Translations under genes and position numbers: made by a program
Part shown: positions 1-13,639 of the stretch, piece by piece
Numbering within the stretch: the stretch's first letter is position 1
How the letters are laid out: each line of letters opens with the position of its first letter
Assembly (NCBI RefSeq): GCF_051014685.1
Contig: NW_027478926.1
Coordinates: 124,001-188,000, forward strand
Direction: 5' to 3'
Origin: Ptiloglossa arizonensis
Lineage: Eukaryota > Arthropoda > Insecta > Hymenoptera > Colletidae
Length of the DNA stretch: 64,000 bases
Notes under the pieces: generated by a model
The model's database searches: none
The model's input: only the letters and a program-made list of their open reading frames with translations
What the model was told of the DNA's origin: nothing

Positions 1-600
1 TACGTTATACGTTATACGTTATACGTTATACGTTATGCGTTATACGTTCTACGATATTCGTTATACGTTATACGTTATTAGTTATACGTTATACGTTATA
101 CGTTATACGTCATAGGTTATGCGTTATACGTTATGCGTTATACGTTATACATTATACGTTATACGATATACGTTATACGTTATGCGTCATGCGTTCTTCG
201 TTACACGTTATACGTTATTCGGTGTGCGTTATACGTTATACGTTATACGTTATACGTTATACTTTATACGTTATACGTTATACGTTATACGTTATACGTT
301 ATACGTTATACGTTATACGTTATACGTTATACGTTACACGTTATACGTCATAGGTTATACGTTATAGGTTATACGTTATACGTTATACGTTATACGTTTT
401 ACGTTATACGTCATAGGTTATACGTTATACGTTATACGTTGTACGTTATACGTTATAAGTTATACGATATACGTCATAGGTTATACGTTGAACGTTATAC
501 GTTATACGTAGTATGTAATGCGTCGTACGTTTTACGTTATTCGTTATACGTTATACGTTATACGTTATACGTTATACGTTATACGTTATACGTTATACGT
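1..600 (+). repeat. Block S1, copy a (cut by window start)
   Basis: Order of markers: J at 48, K near 217-228 (GGTGTGCG form), several CATAGG pairs, then V at 508. The same series recurs 2,723 bp downstream (copy b) and 5,789 bp downstream (copy c); both offsets are multiples of 7. V is 2,730 bp from its copy-b partner, so one whole unit was gained or lost. Sequence left of the window is needed to find the true left edge. Confidence 0.8.
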
Positions 601-759
601 TATACGTTATACGCTATACGTTATACGTTATACGTTATACGATATAAGTTATACGTTATACGTTATACGATATACGTTATACGTTATACGTTATACGTTA
701 TACGTTACACGTTATACGTTATACTTTATACGTTATAGGTGTTACGTTATACGTTATAC

Positions 760-1090
760 GTCATAGGTTATACGTTATATGTTATACGTTATACGTTATA
801 CGTTATACGTCATAGGTTATACGTTATATGTTATACGTTATACGTTATACGTTATACGTCATACGTTATACGTTATACGTTATACGTTATACGTTATACG
901 TTATACGTTATTCGTAATACGTTATACGTTATACGTTATACGTTATACGTTATACGTTATACGTTATACGTTATACGTTATACGTTATACGTTATACGTT
1001 ATACGTTATACGTTATACGTTATACGTTATACGTTATACGTTATTCGTTATACGTTATACGTTATACGTTATACGTTATACGTTATACGT
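760..1090 (+). repeat. Block S3, copy a
   Basis: Follows an H motif at 736. It contains CATAGG, ATATGTT and GTCATACG units, then an ATTCGTAATACG series near 909. The same order occurs 1,148 bp (164 units) downstream at about 1908-2240, where the ATTCGTAATACG series is near 2057. Confidence 0.65.
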
Positions 1091-1907
1091 TATACGTTAC
1101 ACGTTACACGTTATACGTTATACGTTATACGTTATACGTTATACGTTTTACGTTATTCGTTACACGTTATACGTTATACGATATACGTTATACGTTATAC
1201 GTTATACGTTATGCGTTATACGTTCTACGATATTCGTTATACGTTATACGTTATTTGTTATACGTTATACGTTATACGTTATACGTCATAGGTTATACGT
1301 TATACGTTATGCGTTATACGTTATACATTATACGTTATACGATATACGTTATACGTTATACGTTTTGCGTTCTTCGATACACGTTATACGTTATTCGGTA
1401 TGCGTTATACGTTATACGTTATACGTTATACGTTATACGTTATACGTTATACTTTATACGTTATACGTTATACGTTATACGTTATACGTTATACGTTATA
1501 CGTTATACGTTATACGTTATACGTTATTCGTAATACGTTATACGTTATACGTTATACGTTATACGTTATACGTTATACGTTATACGTTATACGTTATACT
1601 TTATACGTTATACGTTATACGTTATACGTTATACGTTATACGTTATACGTTATACGTTATACGTTACACGTTATACGTCATAGGTTATACGTTATACGTC
1701 ATAGGTTATACGTTATACGTTATACGTTGTACGTTATACATTATAAGTTATACGTTATACGTCATAGGTTATACGTTGAACGTTATACGTTATACGTTAC
1801 ACGTTATACGTCATAGGTTATACGTTATACGTCATAGGTTATACGTTATACGTTATACGTTGTACGTTATACGTTATACGTTATACGTTATACGTTATAC
1901 GTTATAC
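1091..1907 (+). repeat. Satellite between S3 copies, with J and K markers
   Basis: Holds J at 1224, K at about 1391-1404, another ATTCGTAATACG near 1526, then a CATAGG-rich tail with GTTGAACG near 1775. The J-K part matches 4,990-5,170 at an offset of 3,766 bp (538 units). The CATAGG/GAACG tail recurs near 2.2-2.4 kb and 5.3-5.4 kb. No gene. Confidence 0.65.
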
Positions 1908-2240
1908 GTCATAGGTTATACGTTATATGTTATACGTTATACGTTATACGTTATACGTCATAGGTTATACGTTATATGTTATACGTTATACGTTATACGT
2001 TATACGTCATACGTTATACGTTATACGTTATACGTTATACGTTATACGTTATACGTTATTCGTAATACGTTATACGTTATACGTTATACGTTATACGTTA
2101 TACGTTATACGTTATACGTTATACGTTATACGTTATACTTTATACGTTATACGTTATACGTTATACGTTATACGTTATACGTTATACGTTATACGTTATA
2201 CGTTATACGTTACACGTTATACGTCATAGGTTATACGTTA
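1908..2240 (+). repeat. Block S3, copy b
   Basis: Second copy of the series at 760-1090, offset 1,148 bp. It diverges after the ATTCGTAATACG motif, where an ATACTTT unit appears (near 2137). Confidence 0.65.
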
Positions 2241-2620
2241 TACGTCATAGGTTATACGTTATACGTTATACGTTGTACGTTATACATTATAAGTTGTACG
2301 TTATACGTCATAGGTTATACGTTGAACGTTATACGTTATACGTTACACGTTATACGTCATAGGTTATACGTTATACGTCATAGGTTATACGTTATACGTT
2401 ATACGTTGTACGTTATACGTTATAAGTTATACGTTATACGTCATAGGTCATACGTTGAACGTTATACGTTATACGTAGTATGTAATGCGCCGTACGTTTT
2501 ACGTTATTCGTTATTCGTTATACGTTATACGTTATACGTTATACGTTATACGTTATACGTTATACGTTATACGTTATACGTTATACGTTATACGTCATAG
2601 GTTATACGTTATACATTATA
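2241..2620 (+). repeat. Block S4, copy a (CATAGG-rich, ending in V)
   Basis: Repeated CATAGG pairs, GTTGTACG, ATAAGTT and GTTGAACG units lead into V at 2475. This V is a variant, since GCGCCGTACG follows instead of GCGTCGTACG. The matching series at about 5314-5690 has V at 5548, offset 3,073 bp (439 units). Confidence 0.7.
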
Positions 2621-2723
2621 CGTTATGCGTTATACGTTATACGTTATACATTATACGTTATACGTTATACGTTATACGTTATACGTTATACGTTATACGT
2701 TATACGTTATACGTTATACGATT

Positions 2724-3300
2724 TACGTTATACGTTATACGTTATACGTTATACGTTATGCGTTATACGTTCTACGATATTCGTTATACGTTATACGTTA
2801 TTAGTTATACGTTATACGTTATACGTTATACGTCATAGGTTATGCGTTATACGTTATGCGTTATACGTTATACATTATACGTTATACGATATACGTTATA
2901 CGTTATGCGTCATGCGTTCTTCGTTACACGTTATACGTTATTCGGTGTGCGTTATACGTTATACGTTATACGTTATACGTTATACGTTATACTTTATACG
3001 TTATACGTTATACGTTATACGTTATACGTTATACGTTATACGTTATACGTTATACGTTATACGTTACACGTTATACGTCATAGGTTATACGTTATACGTT
3101 ATACGTTATACGTTATACGTTATACGTTATACGTTATACGTCATAGGTTATACGTTATACGTTATACGTTGTACGTTATACGTTATAAGTTATACGATAT
3201 ACGTCATAGGTTATACGTTGAACGTTATACGTTATACGTAGTATGTAATGCGTCGTACGTTTTACGTTATTCGTTATACGTTATACGTTATACGTTATAC
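2724..3300 (+). repeat. Block S1, copy b
   Basis: Same marker order as the first 600 bp: J at 2771, K near 2940-2950 (GGTGTGCG form), CATAGG pairs, V at 3238. The copy-a partner lies 2,723-2,730 bp upstream. Just after V the two copies diverge: this one runs into ACACGTCATAGG near 3318, while copy a has a GCTATACG unit near 613. Confidence 0.8.
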
Positions 3301-4720
3301 GTTATACGTTATACGTTACACGTCATAGGTTATACGTTATATGTTATACGTTATACGTTATACGTTATACGTCATACGTTATACGTTATACGTTATACGT
3401 TATACGTTATACGTTATACGTTATACGTTATACGTTATACGTTATACGTTATACGTTATACGTTATACGTTGTACGTTATACGTTATAAGTTGTACGTTA
3501 TACGATATACGTTATACGTCATTCTTTATACGTTCTTCGTTACACGATATACGTTATACGTTATACGTTATACGTTTTACGTTATTCGTTATACGTTATA
3601 CGTTATACGATATACGTTATACGTTATACGTTATACGTTATGCGTCATACGTTCTACGATATTCGTTATACGTTATACGTTATTAGTTATACGTTATACG
3701 TTATACGTTATACGTCATAGGTTATACGTTATACGTTATGCGTTATACGTTATACATTATACGTTATACGATATACGTTATACGTTATGCGTTATGCGTT
3801 CTTCGTTACACGTTATACGTTATTCGGTATGCGTTATACGTTATACGTTATACGTTATACGTTATACGTTATACGTTATACTTTGTACGTTATACGTTAT
3901 ACGTTATGCGTTATACGTTATACGTTATACGTTATACGTTATACGTTACACGTTATACGTCATAGGTTATACGTTATACGTTATACGTTATACATTATAC
4001 GTTATACGTTATACGTTATACGTCATACGTTATACGTTATACGTTATACGTTATACGTTATACGTTATACGTTATACGTTATTCGTAATACGTTATACGT
4101 GATACGTTATACTTTGTACGTTATACGTTATACGTTATACGTTATACATTATACGTTATACGTTATACATTACATGTTATACGTTATACATTACATGTTA
4201 TGCGTTATACGTTATACGTTATACGTTATACGTTATACGTTATACGTTATACGTTATACGTTATACGTTATACGTTATACGTGATACGTTATACGTTATA
4301 CGTTATACGTTATACGTTATACGTTATACGTTATACGTTATACGTTATACGTTATACGTTATACGTTATACGTTATACGTTATACGTTATACGTTATACG
4401 TTATACGTTGTACGTTATACGTTATAAGTTGTACGTTATACGATATACGATATACGTTATACGTTATACGTTATACGTTATGCGTTATACGTTCTACGAT
4501 ATTCGTTATACGTTATACGTTATTAGTTATACGTTATACGTTATACGTTATACGTCATAGGTTATACGTTATACGTTATGCGGTATACGTTATACATTAT
4601 ACATTATACGTTATACGTTATACGTTATACGTTATACGTTATACGTTATACGTTATACGTTATACGTTATACGTTATACGTTATACGTTATACGTTATAC
4701 GTTATACGTTATACGTTACA
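3301..4720 (+). repeat. Block S2, copy a
   Basis: Contains J near 3651, K near 3826, J at 4493, and a distinctive ACATTACATG doublet (first at 4167). The same order with the same doublet occurs at 6275-7690, at an offset falling from 2,975 to 2,954 bp in whole-unit steps. ACATTACATG is seen only in these two blocks, so it is a good private marker of this duplication. Confidence 0.8.
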
Positions 4721-5313
4721 CGTTATACGTCATAGGTTATACGTTATACGTTATACGTTATTCGTTATACGTTATACGTTATACGTTATACGTTATACGT
4801 TATACGTTATACGTTATTCTTTATACGTTCTTCGTTACACGTTATACGTTATACGTTATACGTTATACGTTATTCGTTTTACGTTATTCGTTATACGTTC
4901 TTCGTTACACGCTATACGTTATACGTTATACGTTATACGTTTTACGTTATTCGTTACACGTTATACGTTATACGTTATGCGTTATACGTTCTACGATATT
5001 CGTTATACGTTATACGTTATTTGTTATACGTTATACGTTATACGTTATACGTCATAGGTTATACGTTATACGTTATGCGTTATACGTTATACATTATACG
5101 TTATACGATATACGTTATACGTTATACGTTATGCGTTCTTCGATACACGTTATACGTTATTCGGTATGCGTTATACGTTATACGTTATACGTTATACGTT
5201 ATACGTTATACTTTATACGTTATACGTTATACGTTATACGTTATACGTTATACGTTATACGTTATACGTTATACGTTATACGTTACACGTTATACGTCAT
5301 AGGTTATACGTTA
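4721..5313 (+). repeat. Satellite with ATTCTTT/TTCTTCG units and J-K pair
   Basis: Two ATTCTTT or TTCTTCGTTACACG series (near 4815 and 4895) are followed by J at 4990 and K near 5161. The J-K part matches 1,224-1,404 at an offset of 3,766 bp. Confidence 0.65.
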
Positions 5314-5690
5314 TACGTCATAGGTTATACGTTATACGTTATACGTTGTACGTTATACATTATAAGTTATACGTTATACGTCATAGGTTATACGTTGAAC
5401 GTTATACGTTATACGTTACACGTTATACGTCATAGGTTATACGTTATACGTCATAGGTTATACGTTATACGTTATACGTTGTACGTTATACGTTATAAGT
5501 TATACGTTATACGTCATAGGTTATACGTTGAACATTATACGTTATACGTAGTATGTAATGCGTCGTACGTTTTACGTTATTCGTTATTCGTTATACGTTA
5601 TACGTTATACGTTATACGTTATACGTTATACGTTATACGTTACACGTTATACGTTATACGTTATACGCCATAGGTTATACGTTATACGTT
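5314..5690 (+). repeat. Block S4, copy b (CATAGG-rich, ending in V)
   Basis: Partner of 2241-2620, offset about 3,073 bp. V is at 5548. One unit just before V is GAACATT here instead of GAACGTT, a private change. Confidence 0.7.
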
Positions 5691-5789
5691 ATACGTTATG
5701 CGTTATACGTTATACGTTATACATTATACGTTATACGTTATACGTTATACGTTATACGTTATACGTTATACGTTATACGTTATACGATA

Positions 5790-6274
5790 TACGTTATACG
5801 TTATACGTTATACGTTATACGTTATGCGTTAAGCGTTCTACGATATTCGTTATACGTTATACGTTATTAGTTATACGTTATACGTTATACGTTATACGTC
5901 ATAGGTTATGCGTTATACGTTATGCGTTATACGTTATACATTATACGTTATACGATATACGTTATACGTTATGCGTTATGCGTTCTTCGTTACACGTTAT
6001 ACGTTATTCGGTGTGCGCTATACGTTATACGTTATACGTTATACGTTATACTTTATACGTTATACGTTATACGTTATACGTTATACGTTATACGTTATAC
6101 GTTATACGTTATACGTTATACGTTATACGTTATACGTTATACGTTACACGTTATACGTCATAGGTTATACGTTATACGTTATACGTTATACGTTATACGT
6201 TATACGTTATACGTTATACGTCATAGGTTATACGTTATACGTTATACGTTGTACGTTATACGTTATACATTATA
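5790..6274 (+). repeat. Block S1, copy c
   Basis: J at 5837 and K near 6006 in the GGTGTGCG form, exactly 5,789 bp (827 units) after copy a. This copy lacks V: its tail passes through GTTGTACG near 6250 straight into canonical units and ACATT. A private AAGCG change precedes J. Confidence 0.75.
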
Positions 6275-7514
6275 CGTTATACGTTATACGTTACACGTCA
6301 TAGGTTATACGTTATATGTTATACGTTATACGTTATACGTTATACGTCATACGTTATACGTTATACGTTATACGTTATACGTTATACGTTATACGTTATA
6401 CGTTATACGTTATACGTTATACGTTATACGTTATACGTTGTACGTTATACGTTATAAGTTGTACGTTATACGATATACGTTATACGTCATTCTTTATACG
6501 TTCTTCGTTACACGATATACGTTATACGTTATACGTTATACGTTTTACGTTATTCGTTATACGTTATACGTTATACGATATACGTTATACGTTATACGTT
6601 ATACGTTATGCGTCATACGTTCTACGATATTCGTTATACGTTATACGTTATTAGTTATACGTTATACGTTATACGTTATACGTCATAGGTTATACGTTAT
6701 ACGTTATGCGTTATACGTTATACATTATACGTTATACGATATACGTTATACGTTATGCGTTATGCGTTCTTCGTTACACGTTATACGTTATTCGGTATGC
6801 GTTATACGTTATACGTTATACGTTATACGTTATACGTTATACTTTATACGTTATACGTTATACGTTATGCGTTATACGTTATACGTTATACGTTATACGT
6901 TACACGTTATACGTCATAGGTTATACGTTATACGTTATACGTTATACATTATACGTTATACGTTATACGTTATACGTCATACGTTATACGTTATACGTTA
7001 TACGTTATACGTTATACGTTATACGTTATACGTTATTCGTAATACGTTATACGTGATACGTTATACTTTGTACGTTATACGTTATACGTTATACGTTATA
7101 CATTATACGTTATACGTTATACATTACATGTTATACGTTATACATTACATGTTATGCGTTATACGTTATACGTTATACGTTATACGTTATACGTTATACG
7201 TTATACGTTATACGTTATACGTTATACGTGATACGTTATACGTTATACGTTACACGTTATACGTTATACGTTATACGTTATACGTTATACGTTATACGTT
7301 ATACGTTATACGTTATACGTTATACGTTATACGTTATACGTTATACGTTATACGTTATACGTTGTACGTTATACGTTATAAGTTGTACGTTATACGATAT
7401 ACGATATACGTTATACGTTATACGTTATACGTTATGCGTTATACGTTCTACGATATTCGTTATACGTTATACGTTATTAGTTATACGTTATACGTTATAC
7501 GTTATACGTCATAG
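5922..7514 (+). other. Longest open frame (530 codons); not considered a gene
   Basis: Reads Met-Arg-Tyr-Thr-Leu-Tyr... as a degenerate heptapeptide repeat (Y-T-L-Y-V-I-R) along its whole length. The start is simply an ATGCGTT variant and the stop comes from a CATAGG variant. All three forward frames give the same heptad because three 7-bp units make 21 nt. The frame crosses the edge between blocks S1c and S2b without regard to their borders. There is no non-repetitive domain, splice pattern or conserved reading frame. Similar frames at 46448-47965 (505 codons), 23199-24590 and 30566-31897 have the same explanation. Translation is not excluded, but nothing in the sequence supports it. Confidence 0.9.
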
Positions 7515-7690
7515 GTTATACGTTATACGTTATGCGGTATACGTTATACATTATACATTATACGTTATACGTTATACGTTATACGTTATACGTTATACGT
7601 TATACGTTATACGTTATACGTTATACGTTATACGTTATACGTTATACGTTATACGTTATACGTTATACGTTATACGTTATACGTTATACG
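6275..7690 (+). repeat. Block S2, copy b
   Basis: Repeats 3301-4720: J near 6619, K near 6790, ACATTACATG doublet at 7121, J at 7447. S1c+S2b repeat S1b+S2a, so about 1.9 kb was duplicated as one piece and then lost or gained whole units. Confidence 0.8.
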
Positions 7691-8039
7691 TTACACGTTA
7701 TACGTCATAGGTTATACGTTATACGTTATACGTTATACGTTATACGTTATACGTTATACGTTATACGTTATACGTCATAGGTTATACGTTATACGTTATA
7801 CGTTATACGTTCTACGTTATACGTTATAAGTTATACGTTATACGTCATAGGTTATACGTTGAACGTTATACGTTATACGTAGTATGTAATGCGTCGTACG
7901 GTTTACGTTATTCGTTATACGTTATACGTTATACGTTATACGTTATACGTTATACGTTATACGTTGTACGTTATACGTTATACGTTATACGTTGTACGTT
8001 ATACGTTATAAGTTGTACGTTATACGATATACGATATAC
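7691..8039 (+). repeat. Block N, copy a (V-containing part)
   Basis: CATAGG pairs, a CTACG unit near 7810, ATAAGTT, GAACG and V at 7879 (followed by a private CGTACGGTTTACG). GTTGTACG/ATAAGTTGTACG and paired CGATATACG units follow. The related V at 12975 is 5,096 bp (728 units) downstream. Confidence 0.65.
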
Positions 8040-8590
8040 GTTATACGTTATACGTTATACGTTACACGTTATACGTTATACTTTATACGTTATAGGTGTT
8101 ACGTTATACGTTATACGTCATAGGTTATACGTTATATGTTATACGTTATACGTTATACGTTATACGTCATACGTTATACGTTGTACGTTATACGTTATAA
8201 GTTGTACGTTATACGATATACGTTATACGTTATTCTTTATACGTTCTTCGTTACACGTTATACATTATACGTTATACGTTATACGTTATACGTTTTACGT
8301 TATTCGTTATATGTTATACGTTATACGATATACGTTATACGTTATACGTTATACGTTATACGTTACACGTTATACGTTATACTTTATACGTTATAGGTGT
8401 TACGTTATACGTTATACGTCATAGGTTATACGTTATATGTTATACGTTATACGTTATACGTTATACGTCATACGTTATACGTTGTACGTTATACGTTATA
8501 AGTTGTACGTTATACGATATACGTTATACGTTATTCTTTATACGTTCTTCGTTACACGTTATACATTATACGTTATACGTTATACGTTAT
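8040..8590 (+). repeat. Tandem duplication, period 301 bp (43 units)
   Basis: H motifs at 8093 and 8394 lie 301 bp apart. Around them the order ACACG, ATACTTT, H, CATAGG, ATATGTT, GTCATACG, GTTGTACG, ATAAGTT, ATTCTTT, TTCTTCG is the same. Copies diverge near 8290/8591, where one has TTTTACG-ATTCG and the other GCTATACG. About 1.8 copies. Confidence 0.8.
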
Positions 8591-8859
8591 ACGCTATACG
8601 TTATACGTTATACGTTATACGTTATACGTTATACGTTATACGTTATACGTTATACGTTATACGTTATACGTGATACGTTATACGTTATACGTTATACGTT
8701 ATACGTTATACGTTATACGTTATACGTTATACGTTATACGTTATACGTTATACGTTATACGTTATACGTTATACGTTATACGTTATACGTTATACGTTGT
8801 ACGTTATACGTTATAAGTTGTACGTTATACGATATACGATATACGTTATACGTTATACG

Positions 8860-10690
8860 TTATACGTTATACGTTATACGTTATACGTTATACGTTATAC
8901 GTTATACGTTATACGTTATACGTTATACGTTATACGTTATACGTTATTCTTTATACGTTATACGTTATTCTTTATACGTTATACGTTATACGTTATACGT
9001 TATACGTTATACGTTATACGTTATACCTTATACGTTATACGTTATACGATATACGTTATACGTTATACGTTATACGTTATACGTTATACGTTATACGTTA
9101 TATGTTATACATTATACGTTATACGCTATACGTTATACGTTATACGTTATACGTAATACGTTATACGTTATACGTTATACGTTATACGTTATACGTTATA
9201 CGTTATACGTTATACGTTATACGTTATACGTTATGCGTTATACGTTCTACGATATTCGTTATACGTTATAGGTTATTAGTTATACGTTATACGTTATACG
9301 TTATACGTCATAGATTATACGTTATACGTTATGCGTTATACGTTATACGTTATACGTTATACGTTATACGTTATACGTTATACGTTATACGTTATACGTT
9401 ATACGTTATACGTTATACGTTATACGTTATACGTTATACGTTATACGTTATACGTTATACGTTATACGTTATGCGTTATACGTTACACGTTACACGTTAT
9501 ACGTTATACGTTATACGTTATACGTTATACGTTATACGTTATACGTTATACGTTATACGTTATACGTTATACGTTATACGTTATACGTTATACGTTGTAC
9601 GTTATACGTTATAAGTTGTACGTTATACGATATACGTTATACGTTATTCTTTATACGTTCTTCGTTACACGCTATACGTTATACGTTATACGTTATACGT
9701 TTTACGTTATTCGTTATACGTTATACGTTATACGATATACGTTATACGTTATACGTTATACGTTATGCGTTATACGTTCTACGATATTCGTTATACGTTA
9801 TACGTTATTTGTTATACGTTATACGTTATACGTTATACGTCATAGGTTATACGTTATATGTTATGCGTTATACGTTATACATTATACGTTATACGATATA
9901 CGTTATACGTTATACGTTATGCGTTCTTCGATACACGTTATACGTTATTCGGTATGCGTTATACGTTATACGTTATACGTTATACGTTATAAGTTATACT
10001 TTATACGTTATACGTTATACGTTATACGTTATACGTTATACGTTATACGTTATACGTTATACGTTACACGTTATACGTCATAGGTTATACGTTATACGTC
10101 ATAGGTTATACGTTATACGTTATACGTTGTACGTTATACGTTATAAGTGATACGTTATACGTCATAGGTTATACGTTGAACGTTATACGTTATACGTAAC
10201 ACGTTAAACGTCATAGGTTATACGTTATACGTCATAGGTTATACGTTATACGTTATACGTTGTACGTTATACGTTATAAGTTATACGTTATACGTCATAG
10301 GTTATACGTTGAACGTTATACGTTATACGTAGTATGTAATGCGTCGTACGTTTTACGTTATTCGTTATTCGTTATACGTTATACGTTATACGTTATACGT
10401 TATACGTTATACGTTATACGTTATACGTTATACGTTATACGTTATACGTTATACGTCATAGGTTATACGTTATACGTTATACGTTATGCGTTATACGTTA
10501 TACGTTATACATTATACGTTATACGTTATACGTTATACGTTATACGTAATACGTTATACGTTATACGTTATACGATATACGTTATACGTTATACGTTATA
10601 CGTTATACGTTATGCGTTATACGTTCTACGATATTCGTTATACGTTATACGTTATTAGTTATACGTTATACGTTATACGTTATACGTCAT
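8860..10690 (+). repeat. Block M, copy 1
   Basis: Two ATTCTTT units near 8946 and 8966, J at 9246 (followed by the private TATAGGTTATTAG series), ACACGTTACACG near 9485, J at 9778, K near 9950, AACACGTTAAACG near 10200, V at 10329 and J near 10625. Copy 3 (13640-15480) carries the same series at an offset of 4,781-4,795 bp (683-685 units). Copies 2, 4 and 5 are partial. Confidence 0.8.
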
Positions 10691-11204
10691 AGGTTATACG
10701 TTATACGTTATGCGTTATACGTTATACATTATACGTTATACGATATACGTTATACGTTATGCGTTATGCGTTCTTCGTTACACGTTATACGTTATTCGGT
10801 GTGCGTTATACGTTATACGTTATACGTTATACGTTATACTTTATACGTTATACGTTATACGTTATACGTTATACGTTATACGTTATACGTTATACGTTAT
10901 ACGTTATACGTTACACGTTATACGTCATAGGTTATACGTTATACGTTATACGTTATACGTTATACGTTATACGTTATACGTTATACGTCATAGGTTATAC
11001 GTTATACGTTATGCGTTATACGTTCTACGATATTCGTTATACGTTATAGGTTATTAGTTATACGTTATACGTTATACGTTATACGTCATAGATTATACGT
11101 TATACGTTATACGTTATACGTTATACGTTATACGTTATACGTTATACGTTATACGTTATACGTTATACGTTATACGTTATACGTTATACGTTATACGTTA
11201 TACG
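10691..11204 (+). repeat. S1-like segment (J, K, J) between M copies
   Basis: K near 10797 is in the GGTGTGCG form and is preceded by the ATACATT...CGATATACG...TTCTTCGTTACACG series. J with TATAGGTTATTAG is near 11012. The part up to about 11000 also occurs near 19.54 kb and 28.35 kb, so the M-to-S1 junction was carried along in later duplications. Confidence 0.65.
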
Positions 11205-12500
11205 TTGTACGTTATACGTTATAAGTTGTACGTTATACGATATACGATATACGTTATACGTTATACGTTATACGTTATACGTTATACGTTATACGTTATA
11301 CGTTATACGTTATACGTTATACGTTATACGTTATACGTTATACGTTATACGTTATTCTTTATACGTTATACGTTATTCTTTATACGTTATACGTTATACG
11401 TTATACGTTATACGTTATACGTTATACGTTATACGTTATACGTTATACGTTATACGTTATACGTTATACGTTATACGTTATACGTTATACGTTATGCGTT
11501 ATACGTTCTACGATATTCGTTATACGTTATAGGTTATTTGTTATACGTTATACGTTATACGTTATACGTCATAGATTATACGTTATACGTTATGCGTTAT
11601 ACGTTATACGTTATACGTTATACGTTATACGTTATACGTTATACGTTATACGTTATACGTTATACGTTATACGTTATACGTTATACGTCATACGTTATAC
11701 GTTATACGTTATACGTTATGCGTTATACGTTACACGTTACACGTTATACGTTATACGTTATACGTTATACGTTATACGTTATACGTTATACGTTATACGT
11801 TATACGTTATACGTTATACGTTATACGTTATACGTTATACGTTGTACGTTATACGTTATAAGTTGTACGTTATACGATATACGTTATACGTTATTCTTTA
11901 TACGTTCTTCGTTACACGCTATACGTTATACGTTATACGTTATACGTTTTACGTTATTCGTTATACGTTATACGTTATACGATATACGTTATACGTTATA
12001 CGTAATACGTTATGCGTTATACGTTCTACGATATTCGTTATACGTTATACGTTATTTGTTATACGTTATACGTTATACGTTATACGTCATAGGTTATACG
12101 TTATACGTTATGCGTTATACGTTATACATTATACGTTATACGATATACGTTATACGTTATACGTTATGCGTTCTTCGATACACGTTATACGTTATTCGGT
12201 ATGCGTTATACGTTATACGTTATACGTTATACGTTATAAGTTATACTTCATACGTTATACGTTATACGTTATACGTTATACGTTATACGTTATACGTTAT
12301 ACGTTATACGTTACACGTTATACGTCATAGGTTATACGTTATACGTCATAGGTTATACGTTATACGTTATACGTTGTACGTTATACGTTATAAGTTATAC
12401 GTTATACGTCATAGGTTATACGTTGAACGTTATACGTTATACGTAACACGTTAAACGTCATAGGTTATACGTTATACGTCATAGGTTATACGTTATACGT
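11205..12500 (+). repeat. Block M, copy 2 (partial)
   Basis: Repeats the M series: paired ATTCTTT near 11354, J near 11508 with TATAGGTTATTTG, ACACGTTACACG near 11730, J near 12023, K near 12196 and AACACGTTAAACG near 12450. It stops before V. Offset from copy 1 falls from 2,408 to 2,247 bp, both multiples of 7. Confidence 0.75.
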
Positions 12501-13639
12501 TATACGTTGTACGTTATACGTTATACGTTATACGTTATACGTTATACGTTATACGTTATACGTTATACGTTATACGTTATACGTTATACGTTATACGTTA
12601 TACGTTGTACGTTATACGTTATAAGTTGTACGTTATACGTTATACGTTGTACGTTATACGTTATAAGTTGTACGTTATACGATATACGTTATACGTTATT
12701 CTTTATACGTTCTTCGTTACACGTTATACATTATACGTTATACGTTATACGTTATACGTTTTACGTTATTCGTTATACGTTATACGTTATACGATATACG
12801 TTATACGTTATACGTTATACGTTATACGTTATACGTTATACGTTTTACGTTATTCGTTATACGTTATACGTTATACGATATACGTTATACGTTATACGTT
12901 ATACGTTGTACGTTATACGTTATAAGTTATACGTTATACGTCATAGGTTATACGTTGAACGTTATACGTTATACGTAGTATGTAATGCGTCGTACGTTTT
13001 ACGTTATTCGTTATTCGTTATACGTTATACGTTATACGTTATACGTTATACGTTATACGTTATACGTTATACGTTATACGTTATACGCTATACGTTATAC
13101 GTTATACGTTATACGTTATACGTTATACGTTATACGTTATACGTTATACGTTATACGTTATACGTTATACGTTATACGTTATACGTTATACGTTATACGT
13201 TATACGTTGTACGTTATACGTTATACGTTATAAGTTGTACGTTATACGATATACGTTATACGTTATTCTTTATACGTTCTTCGTTACACGTTATACATTA
13301 TACGTTATACGTTATACGTTATACGTTTTACGTTATTCGTTATACGTTATACGTTATACGATATACGTTATACGTTATACGTTATACGTTATACGTTACA
13401 CGTTATACGTTATACTTTATACGTTATAGGTGTTACGTTATACGTTATACGTCATAGGTTATACGTTATATGTTATACGTTATACGTTATACGTTATACG
13501 TCATACGTTATACGTTGTACGTTATACGTTATAAGTTGTACGTTATACGATATACGTTATACGTTATTCTTTATACGTTCTTCGTTACACGTTATACATT
13601 ATACGTTATACGTTATACGTTATACGCTATACGTTATAC
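12501..13639 (+). repeat. Block N, copy b
   Basis: GTTGTACG/ATAAGTT series, two TTTTACG-ATTCG/CGATATACG series, V at 12975, ATTCTTT-TTCTTCG, and H at 13427. Homologous to 7691-8590: H is 5,033 bp after the H at 8394, and V is 5,096 bp after the V at 7879. The difference is 9 whole units. Confidence 0.65.
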
